A stretch of DNA of 64,000 nucleotides. Origin: Olsenella massiliensis. Lineage in GTDB: Bacteria; Actinomycetota; Coriobacteriia; Coriobacteriales; Atopobiaceae. The notes under the pieces were generated by a model that saw only the letters and a list, made by a program, of their open reading frames with translations, was not told where the DNA came from and did no database searches. Below are positions 52,870 through 60,876 of the stretch, in pieces. The position numbers and the translations under genes are program-made. Location: positions 62,001-126,000 of the forward strand of contig NZ_LN898209.1 in assembly GCF_001457795.1 (NCBI RefSeq). Direction: 5' to 3'. Position 1 is the first letter of the stretch. Each line of letters begins with the position of its first letter.

Positions 52870-53991
52870 GTGCTCCCCGCACATGCGGGGATGATCCCTC
52901 GGAACTCGTGCTTCTCGTGAAGCCAGAACTTGTGCTCCCCGCACATGCGGGGATGATCCCAAGGTTGACGTGCTTGACTGGCGGTTCGGGTTCGTGCTCC
53001 CCGCACATGCGGGGATGATCCCAACAGGGCGGTAGCGAACCTGACGAACGGGTCTTGTGCTCCCCGCACATGCGGGGATGATCCCGGACTTCTACCGCCT
53101 GAGGCAGGCGGTGTCGAAGTGCTCCCCGCACATGCGGGGATGATCCTCACCGTCGAGGACGTCATGAAAGACGTGGAAGAGTGCTCCCCGCACATGCGGG
53201 GATGATCCCTTCACGCCGAAGGCCTTGGTTCCGCCGTCCATGGTGCTCCCCGCACATGCGGGGATGATCCCCCGTTGGCCGTCTTCAAGCAGACGCGACT
53301 CGCAGTGCTCCCCGCACATGCGGGGATGATCCGGCCAAGACGGTCATCATAAGCGGCTCCGACATTGTGCTCCCCGCACATGCGGGGATGATCCTGCCTC
53401 GAAGGCGCATGAGGCGACCCCGCAAGAGGTGCTCCCCGCACATGCGGGGATGATCCCCCTCAGGAATGATGCGGTCCATGCAGTCGCCCTGTGCTCCCCG
53501 CGCATGCGGGGATGATCCTCCGGGTATCCGGTTTTCAAGGTGCGCAAGGCTTGTGCTCCCCGCGCATGCGGGGATGATCCCGAAAGCTGCCCGAAGGCGA
53601 TTGTCGAGGACTTCGTGCTCCCCGCGCATGCGGGGATGATCCCCTCGTGCCGGCGTCCCTGGCGCTCCGCCTGCTGGTGCTCCCCGCGCATGCGGGGATG
53701 ATCCTGAGGGCGAAGCAAAAGCAGACCGAGAAGGCCTCGTGCTCCCCGCGCATGCGGGGATGATCCGCAACGTGAGGCGCTTCATATAGCAATTGAGGCC
53801 AATCCCTCCCAAATAGGTGGGTGGGAGTTGGCCTCGCCACCAATATACCCATCAGCGACACGTCGTGTCAACGTGCTCCCCGCGCATGCGGGGATGATCC
53901 GGTCGTGGCCAAAGAGCAGGTGACCGCATCCAAGTGCCCTATGATTTCCTTCCGGGCGCTCTCGGTCATGTCAGCCGCGCTGTGCTCCCCG
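52870..53991 (+). CRISPR. Type I-E CRISPR array, 16 full repeats plus one truncated
   Basis: The 28-bp repeat is GTGCTCCCCGC, loop ACAT or GCAT, GCGGGGATGATCC. Repeats start at 52870, 52932, 52994, 53057, 53119, 53181, 53243, 53305, 53367, 53429, 53491, 53553, 53615, 53677, 53739 and 53873. Spacers are 34 bp, except one of 35 bp (53022-53056) and one gap of 106 bp before the last full repeat. Repeats 1-10 have loop ACAT; 11-16 have GCAT. A final truncated repeat, GTGCTCCCCG, starts at 53982. Cas genes and the uniform repeats are both on the left side, so new spacers enter there. Open frames on the reverse strand are repeat artefacts. Confidence 0.98.
53795..53835. other. Long hairpin inside the CRISPR array
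   Basis: GAGGCCAA (53795-53802) pairs with TTGGCCTC (53828-53835), with inner pairing CTCCCA / TGGGAG around a loop containing AATAGGTGG. It sits in the 106-bp stretch between repeats 15 and 16, where one normal spacer-repeat-spacer would measure 96 bp. Confidence 0.7.
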
Positions 53992-54226
53992 TGTTAAGCG
54001 GCCCACCTGTCTGGGTTTCGCCAGATGATGTACGTAGGGGGCGCTTTGACGTTGGCGCCCTGCGCGCCTTTGCCGGGAAGTGGGGCGCCCCATTCATCTT
54101 CGCCTCAGCAACTCAGAATGATGTCCGTGGCCAACTGGCAAGTTAGGCGTCGTCAATGCGTATGACTTCGTCAACCAGCGCGGCGACTTCTTCAATCACA
54201 TGGTGACATCGGCCATCAGAACCATT
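53992..54226 (+). pseudogene. Possible decayed coding remnant right of the array
   Basis: After the truncated repeat, one frame reads GRFDVGALRAFAGKWGAPFI and stops near 54146, and another frame shortly after reads VVNAYDFVNQRGDFFNHMV. Both look like real protein sequence, suggesting one gene broken by a frameshift, without a start. No family is recognised. It could also be chance; the stretch has no other feature. Confidence 0.3.
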
Positions 54227-55018
54227 TCACGCGCTGCCCGCCCTTGCCCTGGGAATGGGACTATCTTTGCCGAAGCCGATGTAATAGCGGTAACTTTTGC
54301 CAATGTAGTAGTTCTCCGTGAGTTCGCAATAGCCGGCGCTCGTGTCGCGCGTGAGTCGCGTGCGTTTGAGCACGGGCTCCCGCCGTCCGATGCCAAGGTG
54401 CTCGCAGATGATCGCTGGGGCGCAGATGGCCTCGACGCTCTCCTGCACCAGGTGGGGTTCGATGCCTTTCCGTCGAATCATCTCATAGAGTGAGCCTTGG
54501 TACGCCTTTGGATCCAAGGTAAAGCGCTCGCACGGGGTGATGCGCGACACCATGTAGGTGAAGGGCTTCCCCGCCGTGCCTCGCAGACGTTCGAGCACCA
54601 GCAGGCTCTCGCCCTCGGGAACGTCAAGGACGCAGGAGACCAGACGGTCAGCAGGCTCCGTCCGCACTTTCGCCCAGAACGTCACGGCACTCTCGCCAAG
54701 CTCATGCACCTCGTCGGAAAAGCCCTTTACCAGCGTGAAGTGCCCGTCAAGACGACGAGTTCCGGGCCGTTGCACAAAGGTCCCACGGGCGCGGTGTCGC
54801 TCGATGAGCCCCTCGCGCACCAAGGCATCGAGCGCCTTGCGCACGGTCGTGCGACTTACGTGGTAGCGTTCGCACAGTTCGAGCTCGGGCGGGATCTGGC
54901 TGCCCACCTCCCAGCTCCCGTCTAGGATTTTGCCACGAATGGACTGCTCAACAATGGAGTAGAGCGGCGTGGTGGCTGACGTGTCGATGACGTCTCCATC
55001 ACGGGGTGCGCGCGTCAT
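54227..55018 (-). CDS. GntR-family regulator with UTRA domain
   Basis: A 263-residue regulator: winged helix at residues 10-80 (PLYSIVEQSIRGKILDGSW, ELELCERYHVSRTTVRKALD) and a UTRA ligand-binding domain (SLLVLERLRGTAGKPFTYMV, LYEMIRRKGIEPHLVQESVE). The HutC-subfamily UTRA domain usually binds sugar phosphates or similar small ligands. It is divergent from the cupin isomerase operon, and ATTGT-AATG-ACAAT upstream of that operon is a likely site. GGAGG precedes ATG 55018; the longer frame to 55174 covers the dispersed repeat. Confidence 0.92.
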   Translation of the reverse strand: MTRAPRDGDVIDTSATTPLYSIVEQSIRGKILDGSWEVGSQIPPELELCERYHVSRTTVRKALDALVREGLIERHRARGTFVQRPGTRRLDGHFTLVKGFSDEVHELGESAVTFWAKVRTEPADRLVSCVLDVPEGESLLVLERLRGTAGKPFTYMVSRITPCERFTLDPKAYQGSLYEMIRRKGIEPHLVQESVEAICAPAIICEHLGIGRREPVLKRTRLTRDTSAGYCELTENYYIGKSYRYYIGFGKDSPIPRARAGSA

Positions 55019-55069
55019 GAGGCCTCCCAAATCGCCGTGCCGGTCTTCCAATACCAAACCCCGCCGTTC

Positions 55070-55116
55070 AAAGTGTACGTTTGAAGCCCTCTTCACAACG
55101 CTTATCTGGGCAAACG
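55070..55116 (+). repeat. 47-bp dispersed element, right of the CRISPR-Cas locus
   Basis: Matches the reverse complement of 42968-43014 at 42 of 47 positions. It lies in the gap between the GntR gene and the cupin operon. Beyond the shared 47 bp the two diverge, although both have CGCACG-type sequences nearby. Confidence 0.85.
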
Positions 55117-55281
55117 TAAAAGGTAGCCTTCGCAACGCACGCTTTGTTGCGATGTCTCCTCCAGGTCGCCCCAAGCCGTCCCGGCCATACGGCGCAAAGC
55201 CGACCTGCCCTCAGCCGGGCCTTTGTATCCTCCAGAAAGAACAGCGTCGCCCCTCCTAACCATGGGATACTTACATCATCC

Positions 55282-55295
55282 ATTGTAATGACAAT
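55282..55295 (+). promoter_or_regulatory. Operator candidate for the GntR regulator
   Basis: ATTGT (55282-55286), AATG, ACAAT (55291-55295) form a perfect 5-bp-armed inverted repeat 17 bp before the start of the isomerase operon, a typical position for a GntR repressor site. Confidence 0.55.
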
Positions 55296-55311
55296 ACGAA
55301 AGGGGCACGTC

Positions 55312-57222
55312 ATGCGCAATGCGCCTCATGGAACCCTCGGCCCGACGACACATGATGCGGCCGACCCCGCCCGGCGCGCACCCAGTTCCTACGTTCAGCG
55401 TCCCAGCCTGCGCATCGAGGGGGCGACAGGGGCGGTATGCGGCCCGGGCGCCATCGTCGAGCGGCTGCGGACCCTTATCGAGCAGGCGAGCCTCGCCTCC
55501 TCGCCGCGCACCATCCTCGCGCTCGAGTGCTATCCCGGCGTCGACCTCGCCGCTCTGCGCGAGGCCATCGTCCGGCCGCTGTCGCCCGCGCTCGTGATCG
55601 ACGCGGACGAGCTCATGCAGGATGCCGCCGACATCCAGGAGCGCATCGCCGACTGCGTCACCGATGATCGCGTCTTTGGCGTCATGTCCCATCACGTCAT
55701 CGACGACTTTCTGGACGAGAGGCGCCTGAGCGCCGCACGCGAGCGCGCCGCCGCCGCTGAGGGCCTCGTCGTCGTGCTGGGGTTTGGCGCTACCTGCCTG
55801 GCACGTCCCGACGTCCTCGCCTACGCGGAGCTCACGCGCTGGGAGGTGCAGCTGCGCTGGCGCAGCGGCGCGCCCAACTGGAAGGCCGACAACCCTCACG
55901 AGGACCAGCTGCGTAAGTTCAAGCGCGGATACTTCTTCGAGTGGCGGGTCGCCGACCGGCTCAAGCGTCGCATCTTGCCCGACGTCGACCTGCTCATTGA
56001 CGCCAACGCGCAGGATCCGTCCGGCCTCACGGCCATCCCGGGCGCCGTCTGGCGAGAGGGTCTGCGTCAGTTTGCCAGCAGGCCTTTCCGCCTTGTTCCC
56101 TACTTTGACGCGAGTCCCTGGGGCGGCACCTGGATGGAGGACCGCTTTGGCCTTGCCCCCAAAAAGGCCAACTACGGCTGGGCCTTCGACGGCGTGCCCG
56201 AGGAGAACAGCGTGATTATGGACGTGGAGGGTACGCCGGTGGAGGTTCCCGCCATGGACGTCGTGCTCTCGCAGCCCGATCTGCTGCTGGGGCCGCTCGT
56301 GCGGGCTCGCTTCGGGGCCGAGTTTCCCATTCGCTTTGACTTTTTGGACACCTGGGACGGCGGCAACCTGAGTCTGCAGGTGCATCCGCGCACGGAGTAC
56401 GCCTTCGACCGCTTTGGCCTGGCCTACACTCAGGACGAGAGCTACTACATCTTTGACGCCCGCGAGGGGTCCACGGTGTACCTGGGCCTCAAGACGGGCG
56501 TGAGCAAGGGCGAATTCGTCGCCGCGCTCGAACGAGCCCAAAAGACGGGCGAAAAGCTTGACGTCGAGCGTTACGTCAACGCCATTCCGGTGTCCAGGCA
56601 TGACCATGTCTCGATACCGGCGGGCACCATACATTGCTCGGGCTCCAACACGGTGGTCCTGGAGATCAGCGCCACTCCCTACATCTTTACGTTCAAGCTC
56701 TGGGACTGGGGTCGCCTGGGTCTGGACGGCAAGCCTCGGCCCATCAACATCGAGCGCGGCGCGCAGAACATCGTCGAGGGGCGCGACACCGCCTACTGCA
56801 ATGAGCGCCTCGTGAACAGGATGGAGCCCGGCGAGGCGGACGCCCAGCTGGCGCCTGGCGCTCAGGGCGCCGCCTCGTTGCACGATGACGAGGGGCCCGG
56901 CACGCATACGGGCCTCAGCGAGATGGAGTTCATCGAGACCCGCCGCCTCTGGCTCGCCGACGAGCTCACGCTCGACACGCGGGGCACCGTCAACATGCTC
57001 AATCTCGTGGAGGGCAGCGCCGTGGAGGTCATGCCCCTTGGGGACGGCGCACTCTTCGCGAACGGGGCGGACGAACAGTCCCCCAAGGCGGACCCCCTGT
57101 GCGCCCACTACGGCGAGACCTTCATCGTGCCCGCGAGCGTCGGTCGCTTCCGCATCCGCAACGTGGGCAGGGGGCGCGCCGCCGTCGTGAGGGCTTGCGT
57201 CCGCAACACCGAGACACGCTAG
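55312..57222 (+). CDS. Class I mannose-6-phosphate isomerase with N-terminal extra domain
   Basis: A 636-residue protein. The C-terminal two-thirds (from about residue 245, FRLVPYFDASPWGGTWMEDR) is a cupin-type class I phosphomannose isomerase: SLQVHPRTEYAF, DESYYIFDAREGS, HVSIPAGTIHCSG provide zinc ligands. The first ~240 residues look like a nucleoside-kinase-like fold (AIVERLRTLIEQASL, TILALECYPGVDLAALREAI, VFGVMSHHVIDDFLDE), but the Walker A glycine/lysine pattern is missing, so kinase activity is doubtful. It leads an operon with two cupin isomerases. GAAAGGGG lies before ATG 55312. Confidence 0.85.
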   Translation: MRNAPHGTLGPTTHDAADPARRAPSSYVQRPSLRIEGATGAVCGPGAIVERLRTLIEQASLASSPRTILALECYPGVDLAALREAIVRPLSPALVIDADELMQDAADIQERIADCVTDDRVFGVMSHHVIDDFLDERRLSAARERAAAAEGLVVVLGFGATCLARPDVLAYAELTRWEVQLRWRSGAPNWKADNPHEDQLRKFKRGYFFEWRVADRLKRRILPDVDLLIDANAQDPSGLTAIPGAVWREGLRQFASRPFRLVPYFDASPWGGTWMEDRFGLAPKKANYGWAFDGVPEENSVIMDVEGTPVEVPAMDVVLSQPDLLLGPLVRARFGAEFPIRFDFLDTWDGGNLSLQVHPRTEYAFDRFGLAYTQDESYYIFDAREGSTVYLGLKTGVSKGEFVAALERAQKTGEKLDVERYVNAIPVSRHDHVSIPAGTIHCSGSNTVVLEISATPYIFTFKLWDWGRLGLDGKPRPINIERGAQNIVEGRDTAYCNERLVNRMEPGEADAQLAPGAQGAASLHDDEGPGTHTGLSEMEFIETRRLWLADELTLDTRGTVNMLNLVEGSAVEVMPLGDGALFANGADEQSPKADPLCAHYGETFIVPASVGRFRIRNVGRGRAAVVRACVRNTETR

Positions 57223-57235
57223 GAGGCGCGCCAGC

Positions 57236-58015
57236 ATGGACTTCTGTCCCGGATTTGACATCCGCCCCGACGAAACCGGCCTTTCCTTTTCCTACGGTCC
57301 CGACGTGTTTGGGCCCGTGGCCGAGCGGCGCCACCTTGATGACATCCGCATGAGCCTGCTTGACCCGGCCTGCAAGGGTCCGGTCGTTCCGTACGTCGTG
57401 GCGATGGACGTGGGCAAGGTGCGCGACCGCAGCGACCTCGTCGCGCGGAACCTCCTGTACGGCGCCATGACGTACGCGGCGGGGACCTTGGGCAGGGAGC
57501 CCGTGAGGAGCCAGGGCCACATCCACGCCGTCTCCGCGTCCTGCGGCATGTCCACGCCCGAGGTGTACGAAATCTGGGAGGGCGAGGCCATCGTTCTCAT
57601 GCAGGAGACGGCCCATGAGGACCCCGGCCGCTGCCTGGCCGTTCGCGGAGGAGCGGGAGACGTCATCATCGTGCCGCCCGGCTGGGCCCACTACACCGTC
57701 AACGCCGATCCCACCCGCCGCATGTCCTTTGGGGCCTGGTGCGTGCGCGACTACGGCTTTGACTATGCCGAGATTCGCTCTCGGGGCGGTCTCGCGTACT
57801 TTCCGCTGATTGACGGCGAGGGTCACGTGACGTGGGTGGCAAACGAGCGCTACGCCCCGCGCGGGATCACGGACGTCGCGCCCCACGTCTATGTCGAGCT
57901 CGGCCTTGAGGCAGGCGTTCCCATCTATGCCCAGTACGAGCGCGATCACGGTCGCTTTGACTTCGTGGCCCGCCCCTGGCTCGCACAGGAGGTCTGGGCG
58001 GCCTTCAGGCCCTGA
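57236..58015 (+). CDS. Cupin-type glucose-6-phosphate isomerase
   Basis: A 259-residue cupin similar to the archaeal-type glucose-6-phosphate isomerase. Metal ligands are in RSQGHIHAVSAS, STPEVYEIWEGEA and PPGWAHYTVNADP (His-x-His, Glu, His). The family interconverts glucose- and fructose-6-phosphate, but some members act on other sugars. It follows the mannose-6-phosphate isomerase by 13 bp, with AGGAGG before the ATG. The substrate is inferred from family only. Confidence 0.82.
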   Translation: MDFCPGFDIRPDETGLSFSYGPDVFGPVAERRHLDDIRMSLLDPACKGPVVPYVVAMDVGKVRDRSDLVARNLLYGAMTYAAGTLGREPVRSQGHIHAVSASCGMSTPEVYEIWEGEAIVLMQETAHEDPGRCLAVRGGAGDVIIVPPGWAHYTVNADPTRRMSFGAWCVRDYGFDYAEIRSRGGLAYFPLIDGEGHVTWVANERYAPRGITDVAPHVYVELGLEAGVPIYAQYERDHGRFDFVARPWLAQEVWAAFRP

Positions 58016-58115
58016 CGCCCGCCCGACCTTCGGTCTTGTCCGCGAGCCTGGCCCACGGACGCCCGCGCCGTCCCGACCGACCGTTTGCATGCGCGCACCA
58101 GAAAGGAGATCAACC

Positions 58116-58682
58116 ATGGACATCGTCATGCCCCCCAGCGCCATCCAGCCCCCGGGCGTCGAGCCCCTCATTGGTCCTGACGTCACGTGGAGCGAGAAGC
58201 GCGCCGTCGACCTTGCCGGCGTGTATCAGCACCCCGAGGCCCTCAAGGAGTTTGGCCCCGGCTTCGTGGCCTATAGCGTCGCGCATCAGAACTGCCATCC
58301 CGGCGACGACGAGCTCGGAAGGCTCGTGTGGGGCACCACCTACGTCAGGCCGTTCACCGTGGCAGGGGAGTGCGCCATGACCCACGGGCACTATCACCTT
58401 GACCCTCGCTGCGACGAGTACTACTTTGGCCTTGCGGGCACGGGCTTTTTGCTGCTTTGGGACGGGGCCGACGATCTGCGCGCCGAGGAGATTCGCCCGG
58501 GCTCCCTGCACTACATCGCGGGCAGGTATGCGCACCGGATCATCAACGCGGGCGACGAGGTGCTTGCCGTCGCCGCCTGCTACTTGAGCGCCACCCAGCA
58601 GGACCACCTGCGCATCGAGCGCGAGCCGTTTCCCTGCCGCTGCTTCCGTCGTGACGGCAGGATAGAGTGGGCGGCATCGTAG
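58116..58682 (+). CDS. Cupin-type sugar-phosphate isomerase, second copy
   Basis: A 188-residue cupin of the same glucose-6-phosphate isomerase family, shorter and only distantly like its neighbour. Ligand motifs are THGHYHLDPRCDEYYFGLAG and GRYAHRIIN, giving His-x-His, Glu and His; YVRPFTVAGECAMTHGHY precedes the first, in residues about 76-93. AAGGAG lies before ATG 58116. It closes the operon, 100 bp after the previous gene; a strong terminator follows. Confidence 0.82.
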   Translation: MDIVMPPSAIQPPGVEPLIGPDVTWSEKRAVDLAGVYQHPEALKEFGPGFVAYSVAHQNCHPGDDELGRLVWGTTYVRPFTVAGECAMTHGHYHLDPRCDEYYFGLAGTGFLLLWDGADDLRAEEIRPGSLHYIAGRYAHRIINAGDEVLAVAACYLSATQQDHLRIEREPFPCRCFRRDGRIEWAAS

Positions 58683-58741
58683 GACAAAGGCGGACGGCGC
58701 CATCGTAGGCGGGAGGCGGGCGTCATCGTAGGCGCACGATT

Positions 58742-58773
58742 CCAGGGGTGCCCCTCCGAAGGGGCGCCCCTGG
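58742..58773 (+). terminator. Terminator of the cupin isomerase operon
   Basis: CCAGGGGTGCCCCT (58742-58755) and AGGGGCGCCCCTGG (58760-58773) pair with one G-T wobble around a 4-base loop. The 316-bp gap to pstS also has three scattered CATCGTAGG copies before this hairpin. Confidence 0.85.
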
Positions 58774-58866
58774 CCCTCTCGGCTCGTCGGCGGGCCGTCC
58801 TTGGGGCTCCGAGGCGTCGCCTGGCCTGCGCGCCGTCGCCATCTCGCCCCCGCACGGGGCATACTT

Positions 58867-58883
58867 TGTAAGACGCGTGTAAG
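58867..58883 (+). promoter_or_regulatory. Direct repeat resembling a Pho box upstream of pstS
   Basis: TGTAAG occurs at 58867-58872 and 58878-58883, an 11-bp period as in PhoP/PhoB binding direct repeats; a third, weaker CGTAAT lies at 58899-58904. It is about 120 bp before the pstS start. Confidence 0.4.
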
Positions 58884-58998
58884 GGATGGTCACTCAACCG
58901 TAATGGCCTGCTGACGAGCGCCAAATCACCCTCCTCGGCTCACTAAGCTACAGGGTGAACAGGACCGGTGCGCCGGTCTCATCACCGAGAGGAGAGAC

Positions 58999-59964
58999 AT
59001 GCCTATCCCTACGAAGAATGCGAACCTTTCTCGCCGCAACTTTTTCCTGTTTGCCGGGTCAGCCGCAGCCGCCTTGTCCGGACTCGGACTGGTGGGTTGC
59101 TCGGGTTCGGGCGCCGCGAGCAACGGTGGCTCCACCGGCTCCGCAGACTCCTCGAGCGCCAAGAAGGTGTCGGGCAGCGTGACGGCGGTTGGCTCGACCG
59201 CGCTCCAGCCTCTCGTCGAGGCCGCTGCGGAGAAGTTCATGGAGACCAACCCCGACGTCCAGATCACCGTCCAGGGCGGCGGTTCCGGCCAGGGCATCAC
59301 CCAGATCAGCCAGGGTGCCGTCCAGATCGGCAACTCCGACGTCTTTGCCGAGTCCAAGCTGAGCAACCCCGACGACGCCAAGAAGCTCATCGACAACAAG
59401 GTTGCCATCGTCGGCATGGGTCCCGTCGTCCATCCCGAGGTCTCCATCGACGACGTCACGCTTGACCAGCTCAAGGGCATCTTCACGGGCGCCATCACCA
59501 ACTGGAAGGAAGTCGGCGGCCAGGACCTCGCCATCACGGTGATCAACCGCGCGTCCGGCTCGGGCACCCGTGCCACCTTCGAGGGCGCCGTCCTGGGCGG
59601 CGCCAAGGTTCCCGAGAGCTTCAAGCCCCAGGAGCAGGACTCCTCCGGCACCGTCGCAAAGATGGTCGCCGAGACCCCCGGCTCGATCAGCTACCTTGCC
59701 TTCTCCTACTTCTCCGACAAGCTCAAGGCCCTCAAGGTCGGCGGCGTCGAGCCCAAGGAGGAGACCGTCGAGACCAACGACTGGACCATCTGGGCCTACG
59801 AGCACATGTACACCTCCACCAGCCCCGACGAGGCCACGCAGGCCTTCATCGACTACATGCTCTCCGACGACGTCCAGGGCTCCCTGGTCGAGCAGACGGG
59901 CTACATCCCCGTCACGGGCATGAAGGTCACGCGCGACGCCTCTGGTAACGTCACCAAGAAATAG
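58999..59964 (+). CDS. pstS: Phosphate-binding lipoprotein PstS
   Basis: Binds phosphate outside the membrane for the Pst importer. The 321-residue protein has a twin-arginine-type signal (NLSRRNFFLFAGSAAAAL) ending in a lipobox LVGC near Cys34, then VSGSVTAVGSTALQPLVEAA, QITVQGGGSGQGITQI, and INRASGSGTRATFEGAVL, which form the phosphate site with Ser, Arg and Thr residues. AGAGGAGAG precedes the start. A Pho-box-like repeat is upstream. Confidence 0.96.
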   Translation: MPIPTKNANLSRRNFFLFAGSAAAALSGLGLVGCSGSGAASNGGSTGSADSSSAKKVSGSVTAVGSTALQPLVEAAAEKFMETNPDVQITVQGGGSGQGITQISQGAVQIGNSDVFAESKLSNPDDAKKLIDNKVAIVGMGPVVHPEVSIDDVTLDQLKGIFTGAITNWKEVGGQDLAITVINRASGSGTRATFEGAVLGGAKVPESFKPQEQDSSGTVAKMVAETPGSISYLAFSYFSDKLKALKVGGVEPKEETVETNDWTIWAYEHMYTSTSPDEATQAFIDYMLSDDVQGSLVEQTGYIPVTGMKVTRDASGNVTKK

Positions 59965-59973
59965 GAGTCATCA

Positions 59974-60876
59974 TTGCCTGCAATGTCCAAACGGGGCATT
60001 GAGCGCAGGGGCCGGCTCATCACCGGCTCCTGCATTGCCCTAGTGGTGCTGCTCGTCGTCACGCTCATCTTCATGGTGTTCTCGCGCGGGCTCGACACCT
60101 TCTTCAAAGACGGCATCTCGCCATGGTCGTTCCTCTTTGGGACGACCTGGAACCCCCATCAGACGGGCGACGACGGGGCTGCCCTCGTGGGCGCCTTGCC
60201 CATGATCGCCGGCTCCTTTGCGGTCACCCTGCTCTCGTGTCTCATCTCCCTGCCGTTTTCGCTCGGGTCCTCGATCTTCGTGGTGGAGATAGCGCCGGGC
60301 TTTGGCAGTCGCGTCTTCAGGCCCATGATCGAGCTGCTGACCGGCATCCCCTCCGTCGTCTTTGGCGTCGTGGGCCTGACGGTGGTCGTGCCATGGATTC
60401 GTTCCTGGGCGGGCGGCACCGGATACGGCGTCCTCGCGGGCTCCATCGTGCTTGCGTTCATGATTCTGCCCACGGTGACGTCGCTCGCCACGGACGCCAT
60501 CGCCGCAGTCCCGGACGCCTATCGCGACGGATCCTACGGCCTGGGCTGCACACGCTGGCAGACGATCGTGCACGTGGTGCTCCCCAGCGCCCTGCCGGGC
60601 ATCCTCACGGCGGTCATCATGGGCATGACCCGCGCGTTTGGCGAGGCCCTGGCCGTGCAGATGGTGGTGGGCAACGCCGTCCAGATGCCCCGGGGGCTCT
60701 TCACGCCGGCCGCGACCCTCACGTCGGTCCTCACGATGGGAATGGGCAACGAGGCCATGGGCACCATGTACAACGACGTGCTGTGGTCGCTGGCGCTCGT
60801 GCTCCTCTTCATGAGCCTCGTCTTCATCCTCATCGTGCACCTCATCGGCAAGAAGGGGGCGGCCCGTCATGACTAG
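59974..60876 (+). CDS. pstC: Phosphate ABC transporter permease PstC
   Basis: A 300-residue permease with six membrane helices (ITGSCIALVVLLVVTLIFMV, LPMIAGSFAVTLLSCLISL and others) and the EAA-like loop AVPDAYRDGSYGLGCTRWQT. It pairs with PstA. The start is TTG 59974, six bases after AGGAG; the ATG at 59983 is too far from it. Its stop overlaps the pstA start by 8 bp. Confidence 0.95.
   Translation: MPAMSKRGIERRGRLITGSCIALVVLLVVTLIFMVFSRGLDTFFKDGISPWSFLFGTTWNPHQTGDDGAALVGALPMIAGSFAVTLLSCLISLPFSLGSSIFVVEIAPGFGSRVFRPMIELLTGIPSVVFGVVGLTVVVPWIRSWAGGTGYGVLAGSIVLAFMILPTVTSLATDAIAAVPDAYRDGSYGLGCTRWQTIVHVVLPSALPGILTAVIMGMTRAFGEALAVQMVVGNAVQMPRGLFTPAATLTSVLTMGMGNEAMGTMYNDVLWSLALVLLFMSLVFILIVHLIGKKGAARHD

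Noticed and set aside
52788-53861. Several reverse-strand frames of 70-175 residues with repeated RIIPACAGST and SSPHVRGA motifs
   Set aside because: These are translations of the CRISPR repeats; the periodicity is that of the array.
53934-54146. 70-residue frame starting within the last CRISPR interval
   Set aside because: Its start lies in array-derived sequence and no ribosome-binding site is present; only the later part is kept as a possible remnant.
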